64,000 bases of DNA from Diphasiastrum complanatum (lineage: Eukaryota > Streptophyta > Lycopodiopsida > Lycopodiales > Lycopodiaceae), in assembly GCA_029204225.1 (NCBI GenBank), contig CM055097.1, forward strand, positions 56,128,699 to 56,192,698, given 5' to 3'. The notes under the pieces were generated by a model. The model ran no database searches. It was not told the DNA's origin and saw nothing but the letters and a program-made list of their open reading frames with translations. Positions 1 through 13,046 of this stretch are shown one piece after another (position 1 is the stretch's first letter; every line of letters starts with the position of its first letter). The translations under genes were made by a program, and so were the position numbers.

Positions 1-1704
1 CTAATAGAAATAGTCATATTGAAAATAGGAGTGTCCGATAGTGTGACTATCAGAGTGGAAAAACTAATCCTCGATAGATACAACATCTATGCTGGTGAAT
101 ATGTTCAATGTAGTGGGATCATACAACTTATAAGTTTTGTTTGAAGAAGTACAACCAATGAAAATGGACTTGATATTGTGGGAGTTAAACTTCTTTTGGA
201 TCTTTTGTGGTATTTGGTCATAGGCAATACATATGAAAACTCTTAAGGTTAGATAGTGATGGTTTGGAGTCTGTTCAAACTTCATAAAGTGTTTTGTCTA
301 GAGCCCTTTAGCCGAACATCTATTATGAATATAAGTTGTAGTGGAAACAACTTCAACCCACAGAACTTAGGTAGTGTCACATGAGCAAGCATACACTTAG
401 CCACTTCAACTAAAGTTTGATTCTTTCTCTTAGCAAGTCCATTTGACTGAGGTGAATAAGGAGTAATTAATCATTGCTCAATGCCTCAATACTCCTTGAA
501 TTCGGTTGAGATGTATTCTCAGCCATTGTTTGACCTTAGTGCTTTTATTCTTTTACCAGTTTCGAGTTCTGCATGCTCCTTGAATTGTCTAAAGAGGTTG
601 AAAGCCTCCGATTTCTGCTTAATAAAATAAACAATTGTTCTTCTCAAAAATTCATCGATAAATGTAATTAAGTACTTTGCACCAACCAACGATAAGGTTT
701 GCTTTAGGCCACAATTATCTGAATGAGCTTATGACTTGATATAAATGAAATTCTAGTATGCTTTCCGACAATGCAACATTGACAAACTGGAAAGTCAATT
801 TTCTTATCGAGATCAAGTGCAAAATATTGTCTAGAAATGTCCAATGCAAACGCATTATTCAAGTGACCTAGCCTATAGCACCATGGTAATGCTTTATTAG
901 CTAGAATAGAGTATTCAAGACTTAACTTTTCATAGAATAACATTGACTCAATCTATATAAGTATCAATGACTCTTTCCTAGTGCAAGGATCTTATTCATC
1001 CTATTTCTTCTTCTAACGTTTAGAGCCTCTGTTTACATATAGAGTGTGTGATATTGAATTCAAAAAATTGCCTCCACTTCTTTGATTGTCTTCTTGCAAC
1101 AACATATCGATAATCTAGAAAGAGTTAAATCTCAATGTGTCGACATGATCATTACCCATACTTCTTATGTAGGTGGCAAGCTCAATAGCAATGTCATGAT
1201 CACATCTTGATCGTCAATAGTTGATTCAACAACTGCCATATACTATAAGAGATTCTTCAACTAATTTATGTGATTTTGTAGCAAACCATTAGATATCTTG
1301 AGTGAGAAGAATTTTCTTTTGAGATGCAACTTAGAAATCATGTCCCTCACATTATATAGTGTTCTCAAGATGTCCCATACTTATTTCGAAGTTTGAGCTT
1401 CAAATACATGTCCAATATGTGTATATGATATATTGACAATGATTAGCGTAAAAGCTTTACCATATTTCAATTTCCATTTGAAGTCGGCCACGTTGCCTTC
1501 AAATTTCAATGCTCGTCGTCGAATGTGAGACTAGCTTTACTTTGTGAATCCATTTGAAAGTTAGTTAGACGATAATCCAAATGATATATCGATGACCTAA
1601 GAATGAAAAATAGTATTTGATTATATCGAGACACCGATCTCATGCAACACTATGATTGAAAAAATAATATAAATGCTCTAATAAATATTAGATATATGAT
1701 AATA
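1..1704 (-). mobile_element. Decayed Ty1/Copia internal region (gag to integrase)
   Basis: Reading right to left on the minus strand, remnants appear in Copia order. Gag-like residues start near 1552 and are broken by stops. A GAG-pre-integrase stretch follows at 704-943, with the RLGHLN motif and a CQCC zinc-ligand pair. Degenerate integrase core lies at about 300-700. The integrase C-terminal segment is at 64-285, with the SIFIGCTSSNKTYKLYD motif that Copia elements carry before reverse transcriptase. Frames are interrupted throughout and the window edge cuts off RT and RNase H. Family membership is secure from motif order; the lineage is not determined. It is a dead copy. Confidence 0.75.
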
Positions 1705-1716
1705 GCTATGATACCA
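1705..1716 (-). other. Primer-binding site (tRNA-iMet type)
   Basis: The minus strand reads TGGTATCATAGC directly inside the putative LTR edge. This is one mismatch from TGGTATCAGAGC, the usual plant Copia/Ty3 site complementary to the 3' end of initiator methionine tRNA. It fixes the element's orientation and the inner LTR boundary. Confidence 0.7.
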
Positions 1717-2550
1717 TGTTGGAGAAAGGAAAGAATGCTAGATAGGAAAAAACAACATTCTATAGATGCAACTGTCGGGCTTTGCGAAATGATCCTTTCT
1801 CTTCAATGCAGGACCACGCCTATCAAATTTGAACCATACTATTGCGACAAGTGTCATGTTTGATTCTACTCGATTCTAACTTTGAAATCATTAGAATCTA
1901 CGAGGTTGATTATATAGACAAACATCTGATATAATAGTGCTGTGTGAAAGTGTTCGATAGATCAGACAAATCTATAAGAGAGCAAAATCAAATAATAGTG
2001 GAACAAAGAAGCATACATCCATTCTGATCACATAATACTGAACACAATAAGACTGTTGAATTGAATTCAGTAAGTAGCATGTACAAACCCAGATGAATAG
2101 CGAGCACAAGACAATAGCGGATGCAACCGCATACTCAAAACTAGCTCTGAACACTGATCGTCTCTGTTTGATGCACTTCACCTAATTAGCAAGGCTTCAA
2201 CAATATTCTATGATCAATCATAAATTGATTCACTTTTTATTTTTGATTTGATTAACTATAATTTGGAAAATGATTAGCTATTTATACTAGAATGTCACAT
2301 GGGCGTATCCAAATGAAAGTTCACGACAATCGTTTTGGTCGCAATTGGCACTTAGCCATATTGAGTTGTAGATCATAATTGGCAACTAGCCATATTAAGT
2401 TGTCAATTATCTAGTTAGGTTACATGGTAATTAGTTACTAACAATGGTTAGAGCAAGTCATTAGCTTCAAAATAAGTGGTAACATGATCTGTTAACCTTC
2501 GACAAATATTTGTCGAACCCTCGATAGTTGCTCAATAGATATTTTTTGTT
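1717..2550 (-). repeat. Putative 5' LTR of the minus-strand Copia element
   Basis: The sequence starts TGTTGGAG immediately beside the primer-binding site, as the inner edge of an LTR should. A TATAAATA box on the minus strand near 2280-2287 fits a U3/R promoter. The outer end near 2550 is a guess, placed after a GTTGTCGTTG-rich stretch, because the partner LTR lies outside the window. Confidence 0.45.
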
Positions 2551-3840
2551 GTCGTTGTTGACCCACATGTTAGCGATTCCCGTATATTTTTGTAAATTGT
2601 GAGATAACACGAGTAAATATGTAGAATTGGATAGATGAATGGATGCAAATTAAAACATATTAAAGAGATAAATATTGGGTATAATCCAACATGGTCGAAT
2701 AAGACCAAGGGTTGAAATAAGATAAGTGAGTCGAATTTTTGATTTCGACCCTCGATATCAAAATAGACATTGACTCGATTTGATTCGACCCGTTGATCCA
2801 AGCCAATGATCAACTAGTTTCAGATCCAATTCGACTTGTCCCAAGGTCAATTCTACTTCGACCATGAACTGAGAAACACTCTGTTTTTGCAGTTTCTTGA
2901 AGTGATTTCAACCAGCATGTTGTTCCTTTTGCCCGGTAGTGGATTATTGCATGGAGTGAGGTTAAAATGCAATATTGTTAGTCAATGTCAAAAGGTGTGG
3001 ATTGGATAGCTCTTACAAGACAATTTTTACAAATGGCAAGCATCTAGCTCGGTAGGGGCCAAGACTGAAGCACCATTGCGAAAGGAAACTCACTTTATAG
3101 CTAAGGTCCTTCAAAACAAGGTGAGGATGGTAGAGTTGTGTATTGTGGCCAGATCAACGTAGACTAAGAACTCGACCACTGCTTCATTGATGTATAGAAG
3201 CCATGAGCTCCATGTTTTGGCTTATCCAATTTTTTAGCTATGCCATGTTAGATAAGCTATTATGACGATTTGATGAAAGTTCTTGTGCCCCCCTCTTAGA
3301 TGAGTTTGAGGCTTGAGAATTAAAATGAGTTTTTTATTTTTATTTTGAATTTTCTAAAATGCAATATTTGTTTTTTTATTCGACAATTTGAATTCGTAGT
3401 CTGCGTAAATCAAAGCTTTTCGTGATATATCAATAATGTTGTTAGCTTTGTCACGAGAATGTTACTCTATTGTAATGATTGACTAGAAGATGAGGAGGTG
3501 TCACTCTTGGGTGAATTCAATGATCTAAGTAAATTTTTTTAATCTTTTAAAATAAAATCTTTGTTTTATTTAATAGCTTTCATAATCAATGCCAAGATTC
3601 TGGTGATACATCAATTACATTGTATAGCTATATATAATAATATATATTTATACAAAATCCCAAAACACCAAGTAATTCCTGAATTAAAAAAAAAAAAATA
3701 AGCTCAGCTGATAATATCGGTCTATTTTCTAGGGACATTACAAAGCCATGGATTCTTTTTCCGGCGCACAAACAGGTAGCCCAGAGGCTTCTAAAAAAAG
3801 GACAGATGTCGAGATAAAGGCGACGGGTTTGTCGTCTGAA
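2551..3840. other. Upstream intergenic region, no gene recognised
   Basis: AT-rich sequence with no convincing coding region. The last ~120 bases become richer in CpG as they approach the first glyoxalase exon and may contain its promoter, but no TATA box or start site can be fixed by eye. A minus-strand open frame at 3628-4041 shows no family signature and overlaps exon 1 antisense. Confidence 0.4.
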
Positions 3841-3966
3841 AAGAGGTGACAAAATGGCGCTCCTCACATAATACACAGAATTTTCGAGGAGGTAGCGCTC
3901 TTGCGCTCGAGCAAGCGCGTCTTCGATTTGATGCTTCTCCCGTCTTGAATGCACGCCCTCGCGAGC

Positions 3967-4150
3967 ATGGCTTTGCATTTTACGCCATCGCCGGTTGTGG
4001 TGCATCGGGCCGTTTCCTTCTTCGCAAGACAGCAACAGCATAATTTGAGATTGACCTCCGCTTGCTGCTGTTTTTCTGCCAATTCTTTTCGAGGCTTGCC
4101 CTTTCTTTCACCATGTACGCTTTCATCTTCAATATCTAATCACCCTAAGG
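3967..4150 (+). CDS. GLX1: GLX1 exon 1, putative plastid transit peptide
   Basis: The ATG at 3967 has a good plant context (A at -3, GGC at +4) and is preferred over an in-frame ATG at 3949 with a poor context. The encoded ~61 residues contain no Asp or Glu and are rich in Ser, Arg, Ala and Cys, as chloroplast transit peptides are. The exon ends AAGG followed by GTAAGA, a strong donor. The leftover base joins in phase to the acceptor at 13673, giving a 351-residue protein, close to known plastid glyoxalase I length. The linkage across a 9.5-kb intron is inferred from phase and composition, not from homology. Confidence 0.6.
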
Positions 4151-5453
4151 GTAAGATTATTAATAGCGTAATACTTTGGAAATTGTTCTCTGTGCGTGTT
4201 GATTATTCCCGCATGGGCCATTTGCTGACTGTCTAGTTTTGGTTTGTTTCTTTTGATAACAAGTATAATCCATTATGCCTGTCAGTACATTGCCAGGTCA
4301 TAAAAAAATATCACTAAGGGTAATATAACAACAATATGCCCTGGAAATTCCTTTCTGGACATTGCTGTGTGTGCTTGTAATTACCTCATGAACCATTTTG
4401 TAGACTGACTAGTTTGTTTGTTTCTTTTGATCAGATATACTCCATTATGCTTGTTCACTGCATTTTCAGGTCATAAGAAAACACCATTTCAAAGGTAGGA
4501 TAAGAACATAACGCCTTGAAAATAAGCTTGATGTAGACTGACTAGTTTTGGTTCGTTTCATTTGTGTGTTGATAAGTCCCGCAGAGTCCTTTGTAGACTG
4601 AAGAGTTTTGGTTGGTTTCTTTCGATAAGTATACTCTATTATGCCCATCATTACATGGTCAGATCATAATAAACGTCACCTTAAGAGTAAGATAAGAACA
4701 GAATGCCTTGGAAATTGCCATCTATTTATTGATAAGTCTCGCACGAGTCAATCGTAGACTTACTCATTGTGGTTCGTTTAAAAACAAATCCATTATGCCT
4801 GTTCACTACATTGTTAGGCCATAAGAAAATATCATATGTAGTGGTTTTTGATTCTAAGCCTTGTATGATATCGCATGAAAATCTTACAAAGTTTGTTAGA
4901 GCATTCGAACAGGTGGCCTGTGCCGTATTTAATTTCTCTTCTTTCAGTTTTGATATTCATTAGATTTTTTTCTCAGAATCTAGGAAAAGTTTCAGCCAGT
5001 TGTCATGGAATTATGTTCTTCATGAGTTTATCAAGAAGATTCTGGATAGCTGGTCAAACTTATGCCATCATGATTATTGTCAGAAGTTGGATGTGCTGGT
5101 GGTGTAATAGACCACATATGTCATTTCTTTTTTTATTATAATAAAATAATCAAAGATGCAGGCCGCGTTCCGGAACGCGATCCAGGATTTCCCATTAGGG
5201 TTTCCCGGGGGGTTTTTTTTTTTTGAAATTTTTTTGTTGCCAAAATGGGTATCAAATGAAAGGTTTTTTTGAGAGCAGTTTATCTAGTTTGCCAAGATTT
5301 TCAAGATCAGTGCTGTCCAGTTTTGGGCCATTAAGTGATTTTCTATATAACAGGGTGTTCAATCGAATCTGAAATGAAATCATGTGCACTGTACTGAACG
5401 ATATCAAACTTGACAACGGTCATGAATCATAGCAAACCATTGAAGCCATATTG

Positions 5454-5513
<60 letters not shown>

Positions 5514-8500
5514 TGTAGAATGTGATAATTACCATACCGAAGTAAACCATGCTGAAGAAAACCATATCGAAACACAAACCAACAAGACACAATGTAAAAA
5601 CATGACTATATAATGCGGGGCTCAAGGCCGTAAAAAAGTATAGTGATGTTTGATTAACAATATGTCTCATAAACACTGTACACAGTACAACTAAGACTCG
5701 TCCTCTAACTCAAAGTCCGAGTCATCGGAGTTTGTGGAATTGCCAAATAGGGAGTCTGCAGATGATGTTGAGGATGTCATGCGTCGTGGTGAGCCTCTGC
5801 CTCTTTCTCTGCCTTTGCCTTTACCTCCAACTTGTCCCCTACCTCTCCCTCCTGCCCCTTCTTGGTTGGCTCCAACTGCTCCTCCTCTACTGCTCCCTCC
5901 AGGTCGCCCTCTAAACTTTGATCTCGTACCCTAGGAAGGCCCTATGAACTAAGGGTTGACCTAGCCCTCATCTGCCTGTGATACTCCGATCCGCTTTACA
6001 AAAAATGCCCCCAACCCACTCCCCCCCTAGAACGTCTAGGTCACTCTCTACACCTAGGTGCAGGAATGGCAAACTGTGCTCTTAGGTCGAACGTATCATA
6101 AATTTGATGCTTGAGTCTCACTGCTGCTAAATCAACTTGATTGGAGTGAACGTCTTCTATCCACTCGTCCTCCTCGTAACCAGGCCTAAACGCCTCTCCA
6201 CCCCCCGTCAGCTCATCATGTCCCTCCTCCCCTCTCTCCCGGTGTCGAGCTGCTCTCCTGTGGCGTCGTGTAGACCGTGCCTCTACATTTGCCTCCCTGT
6301 GCAGGTCATGATAGATCTCATCCTCGAGCTCCTCCTTCGTAGGTGGTACTCGAGGAGCAGCAATTGTCGTTTGTACCATGTAGGAGTCAGGGTTCACCTG
6401 CAAAAACAAATAGGCATGGTTAACAAACTTATCCATTATCCTTGAAACGCAAGTACATCAAGCAATACCGAGTAAGTCACTAAGTAACTCACCTCAATCA
6501 AGCGGTCACCCTGTGTGCATGTGTGTCTTAGCATGCGTCCGTTGGTGTTCACGCACACCCACCACCTGCACTGCTCAATGGAGAGTTTGTTTCTCCTCTT
6601 TGTGTGATGGCTGGCCCGTACGCTCCAGTTCCGCTCACAGGCGGAAGCTGAACAGTCTTGTGAGAGGACTCTCTTTGCTAATCGCTGGAGGTCAGGAGTA
6701 CTTCGGCCATGAAAGCTCCACCATGTCACAGGCACCAACTGATCATCTCTCAACTGACACTGCTCTCGATCAAAAGGCCACAGGGCCCCCCTGGCCCCGC
6801 TCAAACTTTATCATATCTCGCCTTTGTTCTTCAAAGTCGGGCATGTTGGCAAAAGAAACAGAAGTGGCGTTGTCTGTGACAACTTGAACCACGTGATCTG
6901 CCCCAATCTCTTGCACTACATCTTTAATAACTAGGAAGAGTAGCCCACCAAGCCTTTGAGTAGATGTCCACCGATGCCTCCAAAAGCCTCCAATGTGTCT
7001 CTCCTCCAATGCTCCTAAGATCCTTCCAAAAGTAGACAAACAAGATGGCCTCAAGAATTTACCACCCAACCATAGCTAGATCCAGGCTTCAAGCAAGACC
7101 TATGTAGCACCCCCTTGCTAAACCACAATCATTACCATCACAAACACATGCATGCTCAAGATCCTACCCCCATCTAAGTCCCATACCAAAGATGGTGATC
7201 CTCACAAGAGCAAGCAAGCAAATTCAAAGCTCTCTACACACTAGCAATCCACTAGAGGATAGAAGCAAGTCACAATACAAGAAATCTCCCCTCAATTGGG
7301 CGCCCTCTCCCTCTCATATAGATGGCCAATGACACACTCCAAAGCACTATGGATTGCATACACAAGCCAACAAGAAATGGGTAGGCAAATGAAGGGCCAA
7401 GAGGCTCACAAGTTAGTGGAATGTCAAAAGACACCTTCCATAACTTGTGGGTCTTGAATATAACTTCTTGGGTTCTTTAGGGCCATCTTGGGACCCTATT
7501 AGGTGCGCTGGCTAACTTTGGCCCAAGACCTATTATGTGATCATGGCTCAAGGTTTAGGAAAATGACCAATTCCCATGGTAAGGTCCTCCTAACACCTCA
7601 GTAGGTTCCATACCTCCATCCAGTAGACACCTATGTGCCCTTTTCCAAGGAGTACTTTAATACAAAGGCACCTACCCTTAATCCAAGGGTACTTCTTATC
7701 CAAGGGTGACTTGCCATTTAGCCCCCAAGACACTAAATGGGTATAAAGGGGTTAAAGTACTGCTAGTTACATAGGTATGTAACATTCTTTCCCCCTTAAC
7801 TTAAATTTTTCGTTGTAGGAAAAAATTTGGAAAATTCTTTTGGAGATCAGTCTCCTTTTCCCAAGTATCTTCCTCTTCTGACTTGCCCCTCCACCTGATT
7901 AAAAATTTTCGAAGCACTCTATTCCTTAGAGTTTTCTGCCGGCTATTAACAATTGCCTCGGGTTCAGGTGGTCCACTCGCGGACTCATCACGAAGAAGCT
8001 CTACTAGATCTTCTACAGGGACCAGCGTTTCCCCGACCTTCAAAGAGTGTTTTAACTTACTAACGTGAAAAACAGGATGAATTCCAACATTAGCCGGAAG
8101 GTCTAGTTTGTATGCGACCTTGTTAATCACTTGGATAACTTTAAAAGGATCGCAACACCTAGGTGCCAACTTTGCACACTTACCAGTTTTCAAGCCCCTA
8201 GAGTGACTAGGGACCCTCAAAAACACCATGTCATTGACCTTGAATTCCTTGTGCTTCCGAGACAGATCAACATAGTGCCTCGCCCTATCCTGGGCACTTC
8301 TTATGCTATCTTTAGCCAGTTGTAACATTTCTTGCTTATCCGCAAGGAAATCAGCTGCGGCTTGCACCCTAAGGTTTTCATGCCAACACTAATCGGTGAT
8401 CGAGATTGATAACCATACATAAGCATGAAAGGGCTGAATTTGGTCGTTGATTGTTTTGCACTATTATATGCAAATTCCACCAGTGGAAGGTCAATCAAAC

Positions 8501-11151
8501 TGCCGATGGCCCACATATGCTCACAGCATATCCTCCATCGTCTGATTGGTCCTTTCCGTTTGACCGTTTGATTCAGGATGGTCTGTAAAACTCATACTCA
8601 AAGTTGTTTCCAACTTTTCAAACACTACTTGCCAAAAATTCCCAGTGAATTTTGGGTCACAATCACTGACAATATTGTAAGGCAACTTTTATCGTCCAAA
8701 AAGCTTCTCAACAAAAAGTTAAGCTAGTTTTGAAGCTTTAACCGTAGTTTTAGTTGGGATAAATTGAGCAAACTTTGTAAGTATGTCAACAATGATCCAA
8801 ACAGAATCATGGCCCTTCTCTGTACGTGGAAGCCCGACCACAAAATCCATAGATATACTTTCCGACTTTCCAGTAGGAACATCCAATAGATGCAATAGGC
8901 CACTAGCTTTTAGCCTTTCAGCTTTATTTAACGGACACTTAGTACATTGAAGTACGTAAGCCTCTACTTGACTTTTTCAGCTTAGGCCACCAAAAGTGCC
9001 GCTTAACTAAGTCAAGTGTTCTTTGTATACCCGGATGTCCTGTGCATGGACTATCATGAGACTCATGCAGGATTTGGGCCCTAATTGTGTCATTTTCCGG
9101 TACACATACTTTGTCCTTACGAAACAAGATCACATTTCGTATAGCAAAATCTATTTCAATATTTTTCTGATTCGAAGAATCCTGCTTACCCGAATCGACC
9201 CCAAAAAGTACTTGTTGCCAATACTAACAACTTTCTTCTCTTTTTCCCCCCCCTGTATAAACTTTAACTGGAGGAGATACTACATGTTTCCTATGATTGG
9301 CCAATCTAGATTCAAGGGCTTGATTCTTCAAGTTGGTTTCAAGTAATTGTTGGTTTGTTTCTTGGATTTGTTGATAGAGGTGTTGTAAAGCTTGTGCCAC
9401 ACGTTCAGGTTTAGATAAAGCAAAGGTAGTATTAGGGGTTGATTGATCCATGGGAGTGTCTTGATCTTGATCCTAGTTTTCAAAGCATCAACAAAGAAAG
9501 TACAATTAGAACAAGACAATCACAAGCTCATTCCAAGCTTCATATGCTTCAAAACTTTTAGATTCAATCTCATGAAAATGACTCAAAACTCATCCAAGTT
9601 TTTTACATGATGGTTCCCTCTTTTAGTTTTCCATAATCATCACTCATAGTGAACCTTTACTCTGGCAAGTTTCCATTTACATCTATCAAATTTTAGGATG
9701 GTTTCATCTATGCTTGTAGCAATGTGGAATGGAGAACTATCATGTGTTTTGGTAGGAGTTGCTAGCAAATTTTTTCTCTTACTTCATTAAACTCAAAAAT
9801 CAAGAAGTGAAATGAATTTACAATCCTTAACCAAAACAAATTCCTCTTTGATGCAGAATTAACTTCTCTTCACAAAAAACAGAATTTTTGGCCTATTTTC
9901 ACTAATCCAAGGTTCAAATAGACTAAAAATCAGATTTGAAGGTCACTGAAGTGCTGTGAAAGTCACTGAAGTTCTGTGAAAAAAACAGAATTTCAAAATG
10001 ACAATTTCCCCATTAATGTAAAATTCACTTCCCTTCACAAAAACCAGAATTTTTGGCCTATTTTCACTTATCCAAGGTTCAAATAGACTAAAACTCAGAT
10101 TTGAAGTTTTCTAAAGTTTTGTGAAGGAAGTTCTGTGAAGGGCTGTGAAGTTTTGTGAGAAAAATAGAAACTCAAATGAAGGGTAACTTTGGCCCTAAGG
10201 AAGCGGACCCTGCGTCCGAACGCGTGTCCGGACGCACGTCCACGTCCGCGTCTGGGCGCGGACGCGCTAGGGGTGCGTCCGCGGGTCCGGACGCGTCCAC
10301 TTTTTTTTTTTTTAAAATATATTTTTTTAGTGCCAAATAGCATTAAAAACACAAAAAAAAAAAAAAATTGGACACGTCTGGTTCCGCATCTGGGGGTCGG
10401 ATGCGTCCGGGTCCGGATGCCGGACGCGGACGTGGAATGTCCGGCCCGGACCCTCATGTCTGCTTTGGCCTAAGATGGGTTGATTCCTCACTAATTTTAG
10501 TGTATAAACAAGACCAATCTTCCAAACTACCTCTACATTTAGTAACTTCACTTTAGGCACAAACTAAACTTCAAAAATAAATTTGAAAGTTCTCTTATTG
10601 GCTGGGCCCACAAATTTGGACAGCCAATAAAAGATCAAACCTCTACCTCTTTACTTCAAAATACGAAAATTTCCTAGGCATTTCTATGGGGATGAAGAAA
10701 CACATGCAGCTTCAGATTGCAACCCAATCACATGCCTACAAGTCAGTTCTCCAAAACCCTAAAAAAACACATGGGATCTACAACATGTCAATCAAAACTT
10801 TCACCACAATGATAACAGCCGAAACCAATAGCACAAGCATGTTTGTGGGCATGAAGAAACACAGTTTAGCCTCAATCTGCACCTCAATTCGATGAGTACA
10901 TGCCAATTTACAAAAAGAGCGAAAAACACATTGAAATAGGGCATGAGATTCACGTCTTTACAGATCAATTGGAACTAAAAGCCATTTCATTACGTTCCTT
11001 ACAGCTCATTCCACTTACAAGATGTGAAGCCAAAACTTACGTAAAACTGTTTTGGAAAGAAACACCATTGCCTCGTCGCTGCCACCATGCTGATCACACA
11101 CTGAATAGTGCGCCAAGGTGTGTACAATGCACTATCACCCTCTCACCATCA

Positions 11152-11198
<47 letters not shown>

Positions 11199-12953
11199 AG
11201 ATCATATCTTCACTCGTCGGGCCATTATTGAGGAAGCTAGACACAGGAAGGAGCGGGTCTATTATTGTTTTGTTGACTTCAGGAAAGCCTTCGACTCTGT
11301 TCCACGATCCCTCCTCATCCAGCGGCTACGTGATCTCGGATTTTCTACTGACACGATCTTGGCAGCGATGGCACTATATGAGAGAGTCCTTGGTTGTTTT
11401 CGGAGTGACATTGGCATCTCAGATCATATCTGGAGCACTATTGGTGTTAAACAGGGTTGTTCTCTATCTCCAACCCTGTTTGGGCTATATATCAACGAGC
11501 TTGAGAGAGTCATTGAGGGATGTGGTGGCACAGGTTGCAGACTTGGGAGTATCTTGATTGCTATACTTTTATATGCAAATGACGTGGTTCTCTTAGAGCG
11601 TTTCTGTTTCAGACGGTTTATTTAGGATGCCTCGAGTAAATGCCAGCTTTTTGACACTCTCGTTACCCCCACAGCCCTATATGCAGCAGAAGTATGGTGT
11701 ACGGGTCTTACATCATCGGATTGGGCCCATATTTCACGACTGCAGGTTCTCATGTTATCTCGGATGATACGGGCTAAGCCGTCCGTCCCACACCAGATTA
11801 TACTGACAGAGTTCGCGGTTCCACCCATACAGCTATCCGCCATCTTCCAGCTTATCCTATATATCCAGCATATCATGATGTTACCCACAGATGAGCAGAG
11901 ATACATACAGATGGCACTTGCTTCATCACGACACCTTTATGACCAGGGACATCGACTATCATGGTTCTCTCAGGCCTCCCAGCTACTGGACACACTTGGC
12001 ATATCTATCACAGACCTTCCATCAGGCACCCATGAGTACATCAGACGCTTTCTTTATAGAGCATATCTGAGACGGACATGGCAGGGGCAGCTCGGGGTCA
12101 AACCTGACTATTACAGGGCACACTTTCTGGAGCTAGACACAGCAGGACTTCCAGTTTTGCCACACTACCTTACCTTAGGACTATCTCACGGGCTTCGGTT
12201 TCTGTTGGGCCAGTTTCGAGTATCTTCACATCAGTTGGCTATTGAGACTGGACGCTTCCAGTGCACCCCGCTTGAGGAGCGGATTTGCCAGTTGTGCTCA
12301 TTAGCTATGGTCGAGTCAGAGGAGCACTTCCTATTCACATGTCCAGTTTACTATGAGATCAGAGGGCGATATCATTGCCTTTTTCGTCAGACACATGTTA
12401 CACTGCGGTCCCTTATCTCATACGAGGATCCCCGTTGTGTGGCACTTATGCTACGTGAGATGTCCCTCTTACGACAGGACCTATGTCAGGCAGCTCAACA
12501 TACTTACCTAGACACACAGTCCCAGATTACATCCTTCTTCTCACGCAGGAGATCACGTTCTGATGCAGACATGACTGACAGCGATTGTGACGACATTCCC
12601 AGACCGAGGACGCAGAGGCGACGCACCACCCAGCCTCAGGCGACCATGAGAGTTACACGTCCCACCAGGCCTCCTAGACAGAGACGCACTACATATGCTC
12701 ATACTCATCGACGACGCCAGCATGCGCCAGCGCTTACTGATGTTACAACTCGCATCACATCCTTCTACAACATCAGCACAGTCCTGACTTCTTGACATGG
12801 ATACATGTGATTTTCATGCACAGGCTTTTTCATTTATGTATTTATCTTAGCCTGTACCAGATGTTTTTTTTTTATTATTACAACATTGGAGACGCTTTAG
12901 ACGCTCTTATATGCCTTTTGGCATGGAAAAGACATTAATAAAGCTTTCTTCTT

Positions 12954-13046
<93 letters not shown>

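Noticed and set aside
3628-4041. 137-codon minus-strand frame overlapping GLX1 exon 1
   Set aside because: No conserved motif, and it lies antisense to the better-supported exon 1.
4120-4880. Tandem units as a CRISPR-like array
   Set aside because: Units are long, degenerate and contiguous with no spacer pattern, and the genome is a plant nucleus.
5732-5934. Plus-strand Leu/Pro-rich frames
   Set aside because: They are antisense to the Gly/Arg-rich tail of the minus-strand hAT transposase.
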